Assembly (NCBI RefSeq): GCF_003850565.1
Contig: NZ_CP027706.1
Span: 3,658,001-3,722,000 of the forward strand
Length of the DNA stretch: 64,000 nucleotides
Source: Pseudomonas sessilinigenes
GTDB lineage: Bacteria; Pseudomonadota; Gammaproteobacteria; Pseudomonadales; Pseudomonadaceae
Direction: 5' to 3'
Shown: in pieces, positions 43,488-50,904 of the stretch
How the letters are laid out: every line of letters begins with the position of its first letter
Numbering within the stretch: the first letter of the stretch is position 1
Notes under the pieces: generated by a model
What the model was told of the DNA's origin: nothing
Database searches by the model: none
The model's input: only the letters and a program-made list of their open reading frames with translations
Program-made: the position numbers and the translations under genes

Positions 43488-43549
43488 CGCAGCCTCGCTG
43501 CGCGGGCAGCGGCTACAGATGCTGGGTGTAGCCGCTGCCGCAGGCTGCG
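43488..43549. repeat. REPIN: two inverted REP elements, plus adjacent hairpin
   Basis: A left REP (43488-43517) and a right REP (43527-43549, TGTAGCCGCTGCCGCAGGCTGCG) are inverted around nine bases, forming a long stem-loop. A second hairpin CGGCTCG/CGAGCCG follows at 43552-43568. It lies between the convergent repeat-protein and LysE genes, as REPINs usually do, and may help end transcription. Confidence 0.75.
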
Positions 43550-43598
43550 CACGGCTCGGCACGAGCCGCCAGGTCAGGTCGTATGGTCTGCGGCCAAA

Positions 43599-44228
43599 TC
43601 AGGCTTGCTGGACGAAGGTCAGGCGCAGGGCGAAGCCGATCAGCAGGCTGCCGAACAGCCATTGCTGAAGGCGTTGCGCCGAAGGGCTGCGTTGCATCCA
43701 GCGACCCAGCCCGGCGCCGGCCAGGGCGTAGCAGCAGTCGAATAGCCCACCGACGCCCACCAGCAACACGCCCAGGGTGATGAATTGCGGTGCTACCGCC
43801 CCGGCCTGGGGATCGACGAACTGCGGCAATAGCACCGAGCAGAACAGCAGGGCCTTGGGGTTCAGCAGGTTGGTCAGCACCCCGCGCTGGATCGCCTGGC
43901 GCCAGCGCAAGGGTGTGGCCGCCGTGCCGCTGCCGTCCAGTGCAGGCAGCAGGTTGGCCCGCAGGCATTGGATACCGATCCACAGCAGGTAGGCCGCGCC
44001 GGCCAGGCGCACCACATCGAAGGTCCAGGGCGCGGCCTTGAACAGCGCCGCCAGCCCCAGGGCCGCCAGGGCCACGTGACAACCGCGGGAGATGGCCAGG
44101 CCGAGGGCCGTGGCCAAGGCCTGGGCCTTGCCTTGGCGGGCGCCGGTCTGCAACAGCAGGATCATGTCGGGGCCGGGCAGCAGGTAGACCACCGCCAGGG
44201 CCAGGAAAAACATCCACAGTTGCGCCAC
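43599..44228 (-). CDS. LysE/RhtB family amino-acid exporter
   Basis: Inner-membrane exporter of 209 residues with six hydrophobic segments. The N-terminal signature LWMFFLALAVVYLLPGPDMILLL and GARQGKAQALATALGLA are diagnostic, as is LTNLLNPKALLFCSVLLPQF. I chose GTG 44228, which puts the first helix at the N terminus; the longer frame adds a polar extension unlike the family. It is divergent from the Lrp-type regulator, a common regulator/exporter pair, so its substrate is likely an amino acid. Confidence 0.88.
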   Translation of the reverse strand: MAQLWMFFLALAVVYLLPGPDMILLLQTGARQGKAQALATALGLAISRGCHVALAALGLAALFKAAPWTFDVVRLAGAAYLLWIGIQCLRANLLPALDGSGTAATPLRWRQAIQRGVLTNLLNPKALLFCSVLLPQFVDPQAGAVAPQFITLGVLLVGVGGLFDCCYALAGAGLGRWMQRSPSAQRLQQWLFGSLLIGFALRLTFVQQA

Positions 44229-44365
44229 GTTGCACCCCCCATTCGTTGTCGAGTCGGTGCCCACAGTTTAGAGCTGGAGGGCAGGGCAGGTGCTTGCGTA
44301 ATCAACCAGCGTTCACATAAAAATTGGCATAAAGTTCCAGTATTCAGCCAAAGGACCATCCGGAT

Positions 44366-44848
44366 ATGCCAACCATGAAACTCGACGCCTACGACCGCAA
44401 GATCCTCGCCGCCCTGCAGCGCGACGGCCGCTTGAGCAACGTGCAACTGGCGCAAGAGATTGGCCTGTCGCCATCGCCCTGCCTGCGCCGGGTACGGATG
44501 CTGGAGGACGTGGGGGTGATTCGCGGTTACCAGGCCACCCTGGATCGGGACGAAGTGGGGCTTGGGCTGACAGTGTTCGTCGGGGTCAAGGTCGAGCGGC
44601 ACAACGATGCGGAAGCCGAAGCCTTCCGCCAGGCGGTGTTGCAGTTGCCGGAGGTGATCTCGGCATTCCTGGTCTCCGGCGAGTCGGACTTCCTGCTGCA
44701 AGTGGTGGTGCCCGACCTGCGGGGCTACGACCGCTTTCTTACCGGTCATCTGCTGAAGATCCCGGGGGTCAGCGATATCCGCAGCAACTTCGCGATCCAC
44801 ACCGTGAAGACCCCAGGCCCCTTGCCGCTGGGCCACCTGCCGGGCTGA
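44366..44848 (+). CDS. Lrp/AsnC family regulator
   Basis: A 160-residue feast/famine regulator. The N-terminal HTH is LDAYDRKILAALQRDGRLSN followed by VQLAQEIGLSPSPCLRRVRMLE. The C-terminal RAM domain has VISAFLVSGESDFLLQVVVPDL, where amino acids bind. Divergent from the LysE exporter with a 137-base shared promoter region, so it probably senses the exported amino acid. Confidence 0.92.
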   Translation: MPTMKLDAYDRKILAALQRDGRLSNVQLAQEIGLSPSPCLRRVRMLEDVGVIRGYQATLDRDEVGLGLTVFVGVKVERHNDAEAEAFRQAVLQLPEVISAFLVSGESDFLLQVVVPDLRGYDRFLTGHLLKIPGVSDIRSNFAIHTVKTPGPLPLGHLPG

Positions 44849-44856
44849 CCTGGTTC

Positions 44857-44886
44857 GTGGCGAGGGTGCTTGCGCACGCTCGCCAC
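44857..44886. repeat. hairpin between convergent lrp-like and cdsA-like genes
   Basis: Inverted repeat GTGGCGAG/CTCGCCAC (44857-44864 and 44879-44886) with a GC-rich middle. The sequence resembles P. fluorescens REP repeats of the TGGCGAG...GCTTGC type. It probably doubles as a two-way terminator. Confidence 0.55.
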
Positions 44887-44908
44887 AGGGCAAGCTGCTA
44901 GTGCCCGG

Positions 44909-45841
44909 TCAGGTCCACCAGTAGCGCACCAGGTGGAAGAAGATCGGCGCGGCGAAGCACACCGAGTCCAGGCGGTCGAGCATGCCGCCGTGGCCTTCGA
45001 TCATGTGCCCCCAGTCCTTGACCCCGCGATCGCGCTTGATCGCCGACATCACGATGCCGCCGGCAAAGCCCAACAGGTTGATCAGCAAGGCGATGAAGAA
45101 CGACTGCCAGATACTGAACGGAGTGATCCACCACAGCGCACCGCCGATCAGCGAGGCCAGCAGGATGCCGCCGACAAAACCCTCGACGGTCTTGGACGGC
45201 GACAGGTTGGGAGCGATCTTGCGCTTGCCGAAGAGTTTTCCACAGACGTACTGCAACACGTCCGAAAGCTGCACCACGATCACCAGGTAGGCGATCAGCA
45301 GCAGGTTGCGGCCCTCGTAGCCGGCGATGTCCAGGGTCAGCAGGGCCGGGACGAAGGATACGCAGAACACCGCGATCATCAGGCCCCACTGGACCTTGGA
45401 GGCGCGCTCCAGGAAGTGCGTGCTGTCGCCGCCCAGGGAAGCGAGGATCGGCAGCAGCAGGAACACGTACACCGGGATGAAGATCGAGAACAGCCCATAC
45501 CAGTCCGAGTAGATCAGCAGGTACTGCAGGGGCAGGGCCAGGTAGAACGCGGCCACCAGCGCCGGATAATCGCTGCGCCGGGTGGGAGTCAGGGTCAGGA
45601 ACTCGCGCAGGGCATAGAACGACACGGCATAGAACAGCAGGATCACCGCCGCGGTGCCGAGCCAGAAGGCGATGCCGATCACCAGCACCATCACCCACCA
45701 GGCGTTGATCCGCGCGTTGAGGTTGTCGATCACCGGGTTGGGGCTGCCCCGGGTACGCCACTTGAGGATCAATCCGATCAGCGAGGCCAGCACCAGGATG
45801 GCGCCAATACCGCCGAACAACATCAGGGTCTGCTTATCCAT
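44909..45841 (-). CDS. CdsA-like phosphatidate cytidylyltransferase (YnbB-like)
   Basis: Polytopic membrane enzyme of 310 residues that makes CDP-diacylglycerol from CTP and phosphatidate. The CDS signature is intact at the C terminus: NLSPSKTVEGFVGGI, then IKRDRGVKDWGHMIEGHGGMLDRLDS (positions 265-290 approximately). About eight membrane helices precede it. As the last gene of a six-gene leftward operon with a CDP-alcohol transferase and an acyltransferase, it is likely a pathway-dedicated paralogue; the housekeeping cdsA normally lies by uppS. Confidence 0.9.
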   Translation of the reverse strand: MDKQTLMLFGGIGAILVLASLIGLILKWRTRGSPNPVIDNLNARINAWWVMVLVIGIAFWLGTAAVILLFYAVSFYALREFLTLTPTRRSDYPALVAAFYLALPLQYLLIYSDWYGLFSIFIPVYVFLLLPILASLGGDSTHFLERASKVQWGLMIAVFCVSFVPALLTLDIAGYEGRNLLLIAYLVIVVQLSDVLQYVCGKLFGKRKIAPNLSPSKTVEGFVGGILLASLIGGALWWITPFSIWQSFFIALLINLLGFAGGIVMSAIKRDRGVKDWGHMIEGHGGMLDRLDSVCFAAPIFFHLVRYWWT

Positions 45842-45842
45842 T

Positions 45843-46466
45843 TCAGGCGTGCTCCGGAGCCAGGGCCAGCAGCGCGGCGCGGCTGCGTTCGAGAAAGTCT
45901 TCCTTGCTTTCGCCGTCTTCCACCGCCAGGGGCGCGCCGAAGCTGATGGTGCACAGCAGCGGCAAGGGCAGGAAACGGCCCTTGGGCATGACCCGGTTGA
46001 GGTTGGCGATCCACACCGGGATCACCTCCACCTGTGGATAACGCTTGGCCAGGTGGTACAGGCCGCTCTTGAACGGCAGCAGGCCGTCTTCCGGGTTGCG
46101 CGTGCCTTCGGGAAAGATGATCAGGGAGTCGCCGTTTTCCAGGGCCTCGAGCATGGGTTGCAGGGGGTTGTTATCCACAGCCTCCTTGCGCTCGCGATCG
46201 ATCAACACGCCGTTGAACACGCGGTTGATGATGTAGCGCCGCACGCCGCTTTTCTGCCAGTAGTCGGCGCCGGCCACGGGGCGGGTCAGGCGTCGCAGGG
46301 CCGGTGGCAACGAGGCCCAGAGCAGTACGAAGTCGCCGTGGCTGCTGTGGTTGGCGAAGTAGATGCGCTGCACCGCCTCTGGCGCCGAGCCCAGCCACAG
46401 GCTGCGGGCGCCGGTAATGCTGCGGGCGGCGGAGGTGATGAGGTTGGCTACCAGGGGTTCGAACAT
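45843..46466 (-). CDS. PlsC-type 1-acyl-glycerol-3-phosphate acyltransferase
   Basis: Acyltransferase of 207 residues. The catalytic NHxxxxD box is IYFANHSSHGDFVLLW and the substrate-binding box is IIFPEGTRNPEDGLLPFKSGLYHLA. There is no strong N-terminal anchor. ATG 46466 has AAGGA at good spacing; an ATG six bases earlier is too close to it. It lies one base from the cdsA-like gene and supplies phosphatidate-type substrate to it by inference. Confidence 0.9.
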   Translation of the reverse strand: MFEPLVANLITSAARSITGARSLWLGSAPEAVQRIYFANHSSHGDFVLLWASLPPALRRLTRPVAGADYWQKSGVRRYIINRVFNGVLIDRERKEAVDNNPLQPMLEALENGDSLIIFPEGTRNPEDGLLPFKSGLYHLAKRYPQVEVIPVWIANLNRVMPKGRFLPLPLLCTISFGAPLAVEDGESKEDFLERSRAALLALAPEHA

Positions 46467-46475
46467 GGGCATTCC

Positions 46476-46931
46476 TTATCCGGCAAAGACCAGCCAGGGG
46501 CTGATCAGAATCACGCTCAATATCACCAGCACTTGGGTCGCCAGTAGCAGTGCCTGGCGGCGCAGCAGGCCAAGAGCACCCTGGCTGCGTTCGTGCCAGG
46601 GCCGCCCGCCGCGCTCGGCCGGTTGCAGGCCGAGCGCGCTCAGGGCCTGGTCCAGGGCGCGGGTGCTGTGCTCCAGGGAGGTCGGGGCATCGGCCACCCG
46701 TTGGAACAGCTCGGCATCGAAGGCGACGCGTAGCGCCAGGTACTTTTCCACAACCCCCAGCACCACCAGGGCGATGCTCAGTAGCAGGCCACCGAGGGTG
46801 ACGCTGGCCAGCAGGTACTGGCCCAGGCCATACAAGGCGCCGAGCAGGGTCAGGCCTGTGGATAACTGGTCCAGTGCCTGCCCTCGGCGTAGCAGGCTGG
46901 CGACGTTGTACAGCTGCATGTCATTGGGCAT
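46476..46931 (-). CDS. hypothetical membrane protein of the ynb-like operon
   Basis: A 151-residue protein of no family known to me. Two hydrophobic segments lie in the first half (GLTLLGALYGLGQYLLASV; LLLSIALVVLGVVEKYLAL) and one at the C terminus (LLLATQVLVILSVILISPWL), with an alpha-helical polar stretch between. AGGAG stands nine bases before ATG 46931. It overlaps the phosphatase gene by 11 bases and lies nine bases from the acyltransferase, so it belongs to the operon. Confidence 0.75.
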   Translation of the reverse strand: MPNDMQLYNVASLLRRGQALDQLSTGLTLLGALYGLGQYLLASVTLGGLLLSIALVVLGVVEKYLALRVAFDAELFQRVADAPTSLEHSTRALDQALSALGLQPAERGGRPWHERSQGALGLLRRQALLLATQVLVILSVILISPWLVFAG

Positions 46932-48270
46932 GAGGGCTGCTCCTGGCGCTGATCAGGCTTTGCAGGGCTTGGCGGTGGGCCGCTTGCAGGACGATGTGTG
47001 GGCGTGCCCGTTGCAGTTGCACGATGGCCCCGTCCACGCTGCTCGCGCGACCGCTGTGCAGCAGCCAGGCGGCCAGTGCCGTGGCACTGCGTGAGTAACC
47101 CAGGGCGCAACACACCAGCAGCGGCCCGTGCTGGCGCAGATCCTCGATGGCCTTGGCGGCCTCCAGGCACTGGGCCGGGCTCGGCGCGCACAGGTCCAGC
47201 ACTGGCAGGCTCCGGTAGGCCGCGAGCGGACGTCCATCCAGGGACAGCTCGGCACACAGGTCGAGTACCGCCGCGAATGGGCTGGCCTGGAGTTCGGCGG
47301 GGGTGGGCAGGCGCCCCAGCCAGACGTTATCCACAACCTGGTCCGGCTGTGGATGGTTTCTTGTCCACAACCTCGAGTTGATCCAGGCACCCGCCAGATA
47401 AGGCGCCATCAGCCAGCGTGCGGCGGGGCTCAGGCGCCCATCCGCGCGCTTCTGGAAGCCCGCGGCATCCAGCACGGCGTAGTTCACCGCCACCAGCAGC
47501 AGGGCCAGCGCCGGCCATAGCAGCCACAGGCCGATGCCGTTCCAGGCAAAGGCCGCCAGGGCCAGCGCCACTGCTGCGAAGGCATAGCGCAGGGCCAACT
47601 GGCGGCGCCTTGGGTCATTGCTCAGGCGAGCACTGAACAGCGGGCTGGGGCGATCCAGCGGCCACAGCCAGACGCACAGCCAGCCGGCCAGGGCGCCTGT
47701 GGGTACATCGATGAAGTGGTGTTGATAAGTGGTCAGCACCGAAATCCCGATCAGCGCGAACCAGCCATGCACCAGCCAGCGCCAGGCCCCGTGGATATGC
47801 CGCGCATAGCAGACCCAGAGCACCACCAGCAGGGCGATGTGCAGGGACGGTGCCTGGTTGAAGGGTTTGTCGAAACCCGCCAGCACCGCGAACAACCAGC
47901 CGAACAGCCCGTCCAGTTCCGGCCGGGGGAAGGTGAAGCGCAGCGGCCAGAGCAGGAAGCAACTGACGGCGATCACCTGGGCGCTGAGCAGGCGCAAGGC
48001 ATGGCGCTTGAGTTCGTCGCGGCTGCGCGGCAGCAGCAATGACAGGCCGTAGAGCAGGTCGATGGACCAGTAGGGGACGATGGTCCAGGCCCAGAACGGC
48101 ATGTGCCGCTCCCAGTCGAAGACCAGGCTGGCGACGTCGTCGCGCTGCGCAGTGACCCAGGTGGCGAAACCATAGGTGCCGAAGAACAACGGTGCCAGCA
48201 ACAGCAGCCAGAGCACCGCCGGCTTGAGCAGCCCCGGTTCGCGCGCCGGCAAGGCGCCTGCGCTCATCAT
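46921..48270 (-). CDS. PAP2-type/dual-specificity phosphatase fusion (YnbD-like)
   Basis: Membrane protein of 449 residues. The N-terminal two thirds form a PAP2-like lipid-phosphatase membrane domain, with the His-containing PFNQAPSLHIALLVVLW and LTTYQHHFIDVPTGALAGW. The C-terminal third is a cytosolic tyrosine/dual-specificity phosphatase with the CX5R loop CCALGYSRS and preceding VDNVWLGRLPTPAEL. E. coli YnbD has the same fusion. ATG 48270 overlaps the preceding stop in ATGA. It probably removes a phosphate from a lipid intermediate such as a phosphatidylglycerol-phosphate analogue. Confidence 0.85.
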   Translation of the reverse strand: MMSAGALPAREPGLLKPAVLWLLLLAPLFFGTYGFATWVTAQRDDVASLVFDWERHMPFWAWTIVPYWSIDLLYGLSLLLPRSRDELKRHALRLLSAQVIAVSCFLLWPLRFTFPRPELDGLFGWLFAVLAGFDKPFNQAPSLHIALLVVLWVCYARHIHGAWRWLVHGWFALIGISVLTTYQHHFIDVPTGALAGWLCVWLWPLDRPSPLFSARLSNDPRRRQLALRYAFAAVALALAAFAWNGIGLWLLWPALALLLVAVNYAVLDAAGFQKRADGRLSPAARWLMAPYLAGAWINSRLWTRNHPQPDQVVDNVWLGRLPTPAELQASPFAAVLDLCAELSLDGRPLAAYRSLPVLDLCAPSPAQCLEAAKAIEDLRQHGPLLVCCALGYSRSATALAAWLLHSGRASSVDGAIVQLQRARPHIVLQAAHRQALQSLISARSSPHAQ

Positions 48271-50030
48271 TGCACCCGTTGCGCCAGGGACACGCTGAAG
48301 ATGCCCCATTCATCCACCCGCATCGTTACCTTGCGAAAGCCTGCGGCCTCCACCAGTTGGTCCATCTCTGCCTGGGTGCGGCGGCGCATGACCCAGGCCT
48401 GGCCCTCGCGGTGGCTGGTCAGGGCCCGGGCGATCAGCTCCAGCTGCGGGTGCCAGGGCTGGCCGGTGTACACCAGGTAGCCGCCAGGCTCCACGGCGCT
48501 GGTCAGGCCGGCCAGGGAGTCGCCCACCATCTGGTTGTCGGCGAACAGCTCGTACAGGCCGGAAACCACCGCCAGGGTCGGCTTGGGGTCCAGGGCAGCG
48601 AGATCGTCACGGTCGAAGGCGTTGCCTTTGACGAAGCGCGCGATATCGCCCAGGCCTTTTTCCTGGATCAGGGCACTGCCGTCACGCACGTTGATATCGC
48701 TGTAGTCGCGCAGCAGGATCGATTCCGGCAGCGGCGCAACCCCCTGCAGGGCTTCGAGGATGTAGCGGCCGTGGCCGGCGGCAATATCGACGATGCGCAC
48801 TTCGCTGCCTTGTCCACGCAGCTGTTCCATGGCCAGGCGCAGCAGTTCTTCCACATGCAGCTTGCGCTGGCGAATGCCGCGCCAGCCGATGGAGTTCAGG
48901 TAGTTCTGGTCGATCATCCGGCCCAGCGGCGTATGCCCGGTGGGGCGGTTGCGGTAGACGTAGTCCAGGGTGCTGCCGGAGTCGAAACCGGTGTCGAACC
49001 CCAGCTTGACCCCCGCCGAGAGCCGGCTGCCCAGGCGCATGCTGGCGCGAGTGGTACGCCAGTACAGGTCGCGCAGGGAGTTGCGTGGCAGCGGCGCGGC
49101 CAGGGCCTCGGATTCGGCGCAGGTGACGCCCAGGCGGTCGGCGTCCAGCAGGGCAGGGCGCTGCAAAGGAAGGGTGAAGTTGTGCAGGATGAAGCGCCGG
49201 ATGCTGGCCATGGCCGGGGCGCGTTCCTTTTCGCCCAGGGTGTCGTGGAAGAAGCCGGGAAGGATGTGTTTTTCCTTGCGCAGGCTGCCCAGGCGCTCGA
49301 AGAACTGCTCCTGGGGCTTGCGATGCACCACGAAGTCGGACCCGGAGATCAGCAACTGGGTCGGCACCTGGATCGCCTGGGCATCGGCGACTACCCGATC
49401 TGCGGCCTCATACAGCCCCAGCAGGACATTCACCGAAATCGCCTTGGTGATCAGCGGGTCGCTGTCATAGCTCTCGACTCGTTGCGGGTCGTGGCTCAAG
49501 AAGCGCGCCTTGACGTAGCTGTTGACGAAGAAATTACCGCGAAAGCGCCGCATCAGGGCCAGGCCGGGACGGGCGAAAGGCACGTAGAGCTTGACCTTGA
49601 AGGCCGGGGAGGCCAACACCAGGGAGCGGATCCGCGGTGCATAGTCATGGACCCAGGTGGCGGCGATGACCGCGCCGACGCTCTGGGCCACCACGGCGAT
49701 GTTGTCCTCGGCGATCTGGTGGGCGCTGCCCAGGTGATCGCAGAACGTCTGCACGTCACGCACGCTGGTGGCGAAGCTTGGACTGTCGCCCCGGGCTCCC
49801 GGGGACTGGCCGTGGCCCCGGGCGTCCCAGGCGAAGAAGTCGATGTGGGGCAGGTCCAGCTCGTCCACCAGGTGGGCGATGCGCCCGGAGTGTTCGTGAC
49901 CCCGGTGGAACAACATCACCGCCTGGCGTGGTTGGTCGGCAGAGACTTCACTGGCTGGCCAGTGGCGGTAAAACAGTTCGACGCCATCATGGGTACGAAA
50001 CGTCCGGTGCTGAGCTTCGCGCATAGCCAT
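48267..50030 (-). CDS. alpha/beta hydrolase-methyltransferase fusion (YnbC-like)
   Basis: A 587-residue soluble two-domain protein. Residues 1-285 are an alpha/beta hydrolase, with lid-type start VMLFHRGHEHSGRIAHL, nucleophile elbow VVAQSVGAV, and the acid and His later (GSDFVVHRK; GFFHDTLGE). Residues 300-587 are a class I SAM-dependent methyltransferase with VDIAAGHGRYILEAL. E. coli YnbC has the same architecture. Together this suggests hydrolysis or acyl transfer plus methylation of a lipid headgroup, but neither substrate is known. Confidence 0.85.
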   Translation of the reverse strand: MAMREAQHRTFRTHDGVELFYRHWPASEVSADQPRQAVMLFHRGHEHSGRIAHLVDELDLPHIDFFAWDARGHGQSPGARGDSPSFATSVRDVQTFCDHLGSAHQIAEDNIAVVAQSVGAVIAATWVHDYAPRIRSLVLASPAFKVKLYVPFARPGLALMRRFRGNFFVNSYVKARFLSHDPQRVESYDSDPLITKAISVNVLLGLYEAADRVVADAQAIQVPTQLLISGSDFVVHRKPQEQFFERLGSLRKEKHILPGFFHDTLGEKERAPAMASIRRFILHNFTLPLQRPALLDADRLGVTCAESEALAAPLPRNSLRDLYWRTTRASMRLGSRLSAGVKLGFDTGFDSGSTLDYVYRNRPTGHTPLGRMIDQNYLNSIGWRGIRQRKLHVEELLRLAMEQLRGQGSEVRIVDIAAGHGRYILEALQGVAPLPESILLRDYSDINVRDGSALIQEKGLGDIARFVKGNAFDRDDLAALDPKPTLAVVSGLYELFADNQMVGDSLAGLTSAVEPGGYLVYTGQPWHPQLELIARALTSHREGQAWVMRRRTQAEMDQLVEAAGFRKVTMRVDEWGIFSVSLAQRVQ

Positions 50031-50034
50031 TTCC

Positions 50035-50658
50035 TTATGCAGAGGGAGCGTTGTTCTGGACTTCTTCGAGGCCCTTTCGGACCCGGTTGATCAGGGTGTA
50101 GACCAAGAGTGCGGCGACCAGCGCCAGCACGCCGTTGATCCAGGGAGCACTGAGCCAGCCCAGGGCGATGCCCGTTGCCAGCACGCCAAGGACGAAGGCG
50201 CGGTCGCTCTTGCCCATGGGACCGTCGTAGCGCCGGGAAGCACCGACCATGGGGCCCAGCACGCCGGCGTACTCGCTAAATAGCGCCAGCAGGACCACCG
50301 CCAGGACCAGCAGCAGGTTGACCTCGGGTAGCAGGGCGAAGGGCAGGATCAGGGCGCTGTCGGCCACCACGTCGCAGAGTTCGTTGAGGTAGGCGCCCAG
50401 GCGCGATTGCTGGCCGAACTCCCGGGCCAGCATGCCGTCGATGGCATTGAGCGCCATGCGCAGGATCATCCACAGAGGAATCAGGGCGAATAGCCAGGCG
50501 TGGCTGGCGAACAGGGCGATCAGCCCGCCCACCAGCAAGGAGATCACCGCTGCCAGTACGGTGATCTGGTTGGCGGTGGTGCCGTTGTCGTAAAGGCGTT
50601 GTACCAACGGCCGCAGCAGGTTCTGAAAGCGCGGTTTGAGCTGGTAGATCGAAAGCAT
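50035..50658 (-). CDS. CDP-alcohol phosphatidyltransferase (YnbA-like)
   Basis: Membrane enzyme of 207 residues that joins a CDP-activated lipid to an alcohol. The family signature is ALNAIDGMLAREFGQQSRLG followed by AYLNELCDVVAD. The usual four-aspartate motif reads N-D-N-D here, with Asn at the first and third places, and the rest (DG, AR, G) is conserved. The residue pattern resembles E. coli YnbA as I remember it. First gene of the leftward ynb-like operon. Confidence 0.88.
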   Translation of the reverse strand: MLSIYQLKPRFQNLLRPLVQRLYDNGTTANQITVLAAVISLLVGGLIALFASHAWLFALIPLWMILRMALNAIDGMLAREFGQQSRLGAYLNELCDVVADSALILPFALLPEVNLLLVLAVVLLALFSEYAGVLGPMVGASRRYDGPMGKSDRAFVLGVLATGIALGWLSAPWINGVLALVAALLVYTLINRVRKGLEEVQNNAPSA

Positions 50659-50826
50659 GATGGGACGGTTCCTTGTCGCACACGGTGAGCAGGGCTGGAT
50701 TATTGCCTTAAATGCCGGAGGGCCGACATCAGAAGTTGCTGCGTTGGAGCAAACAGCGATCTATGTATCTACGACGTGCGCAATAGATGAAAAGGCATGG
50801 CTGGCGACGAAAATTTCACTTGAATC

Positions 50827-50839
50827 GTTATATAGTAAC
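50827..50839 (+). promoter_or_regulatory. putative Zur box upstream of the SPFH/P-type ATPase operon
   Basis: GTTATATAGTAAC is a near-palindrome matching the gamma-proteobacterial Zur core GTTATANTATAAC at 10 of 12 specified positions. It lies 65 bases before the first SPFH gene, within the 246-base spacer divergent from the ynb-like operon, which contains no gene I can see. The match is by eye. Confidence 0.5.
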
Positions 50840-50904
50840 GAATTGTATCCAGATTTTTCGGCCCGCGATTCATGCAGAGGGCCGGACCAGAGCGGCGGGG
50901 TGGT

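Noticed and set aside
43446..43745. Two short plus-strand frames across the REPIN
   Set aside because: They read through repeat DNA and into the antisense of the LysE gene.
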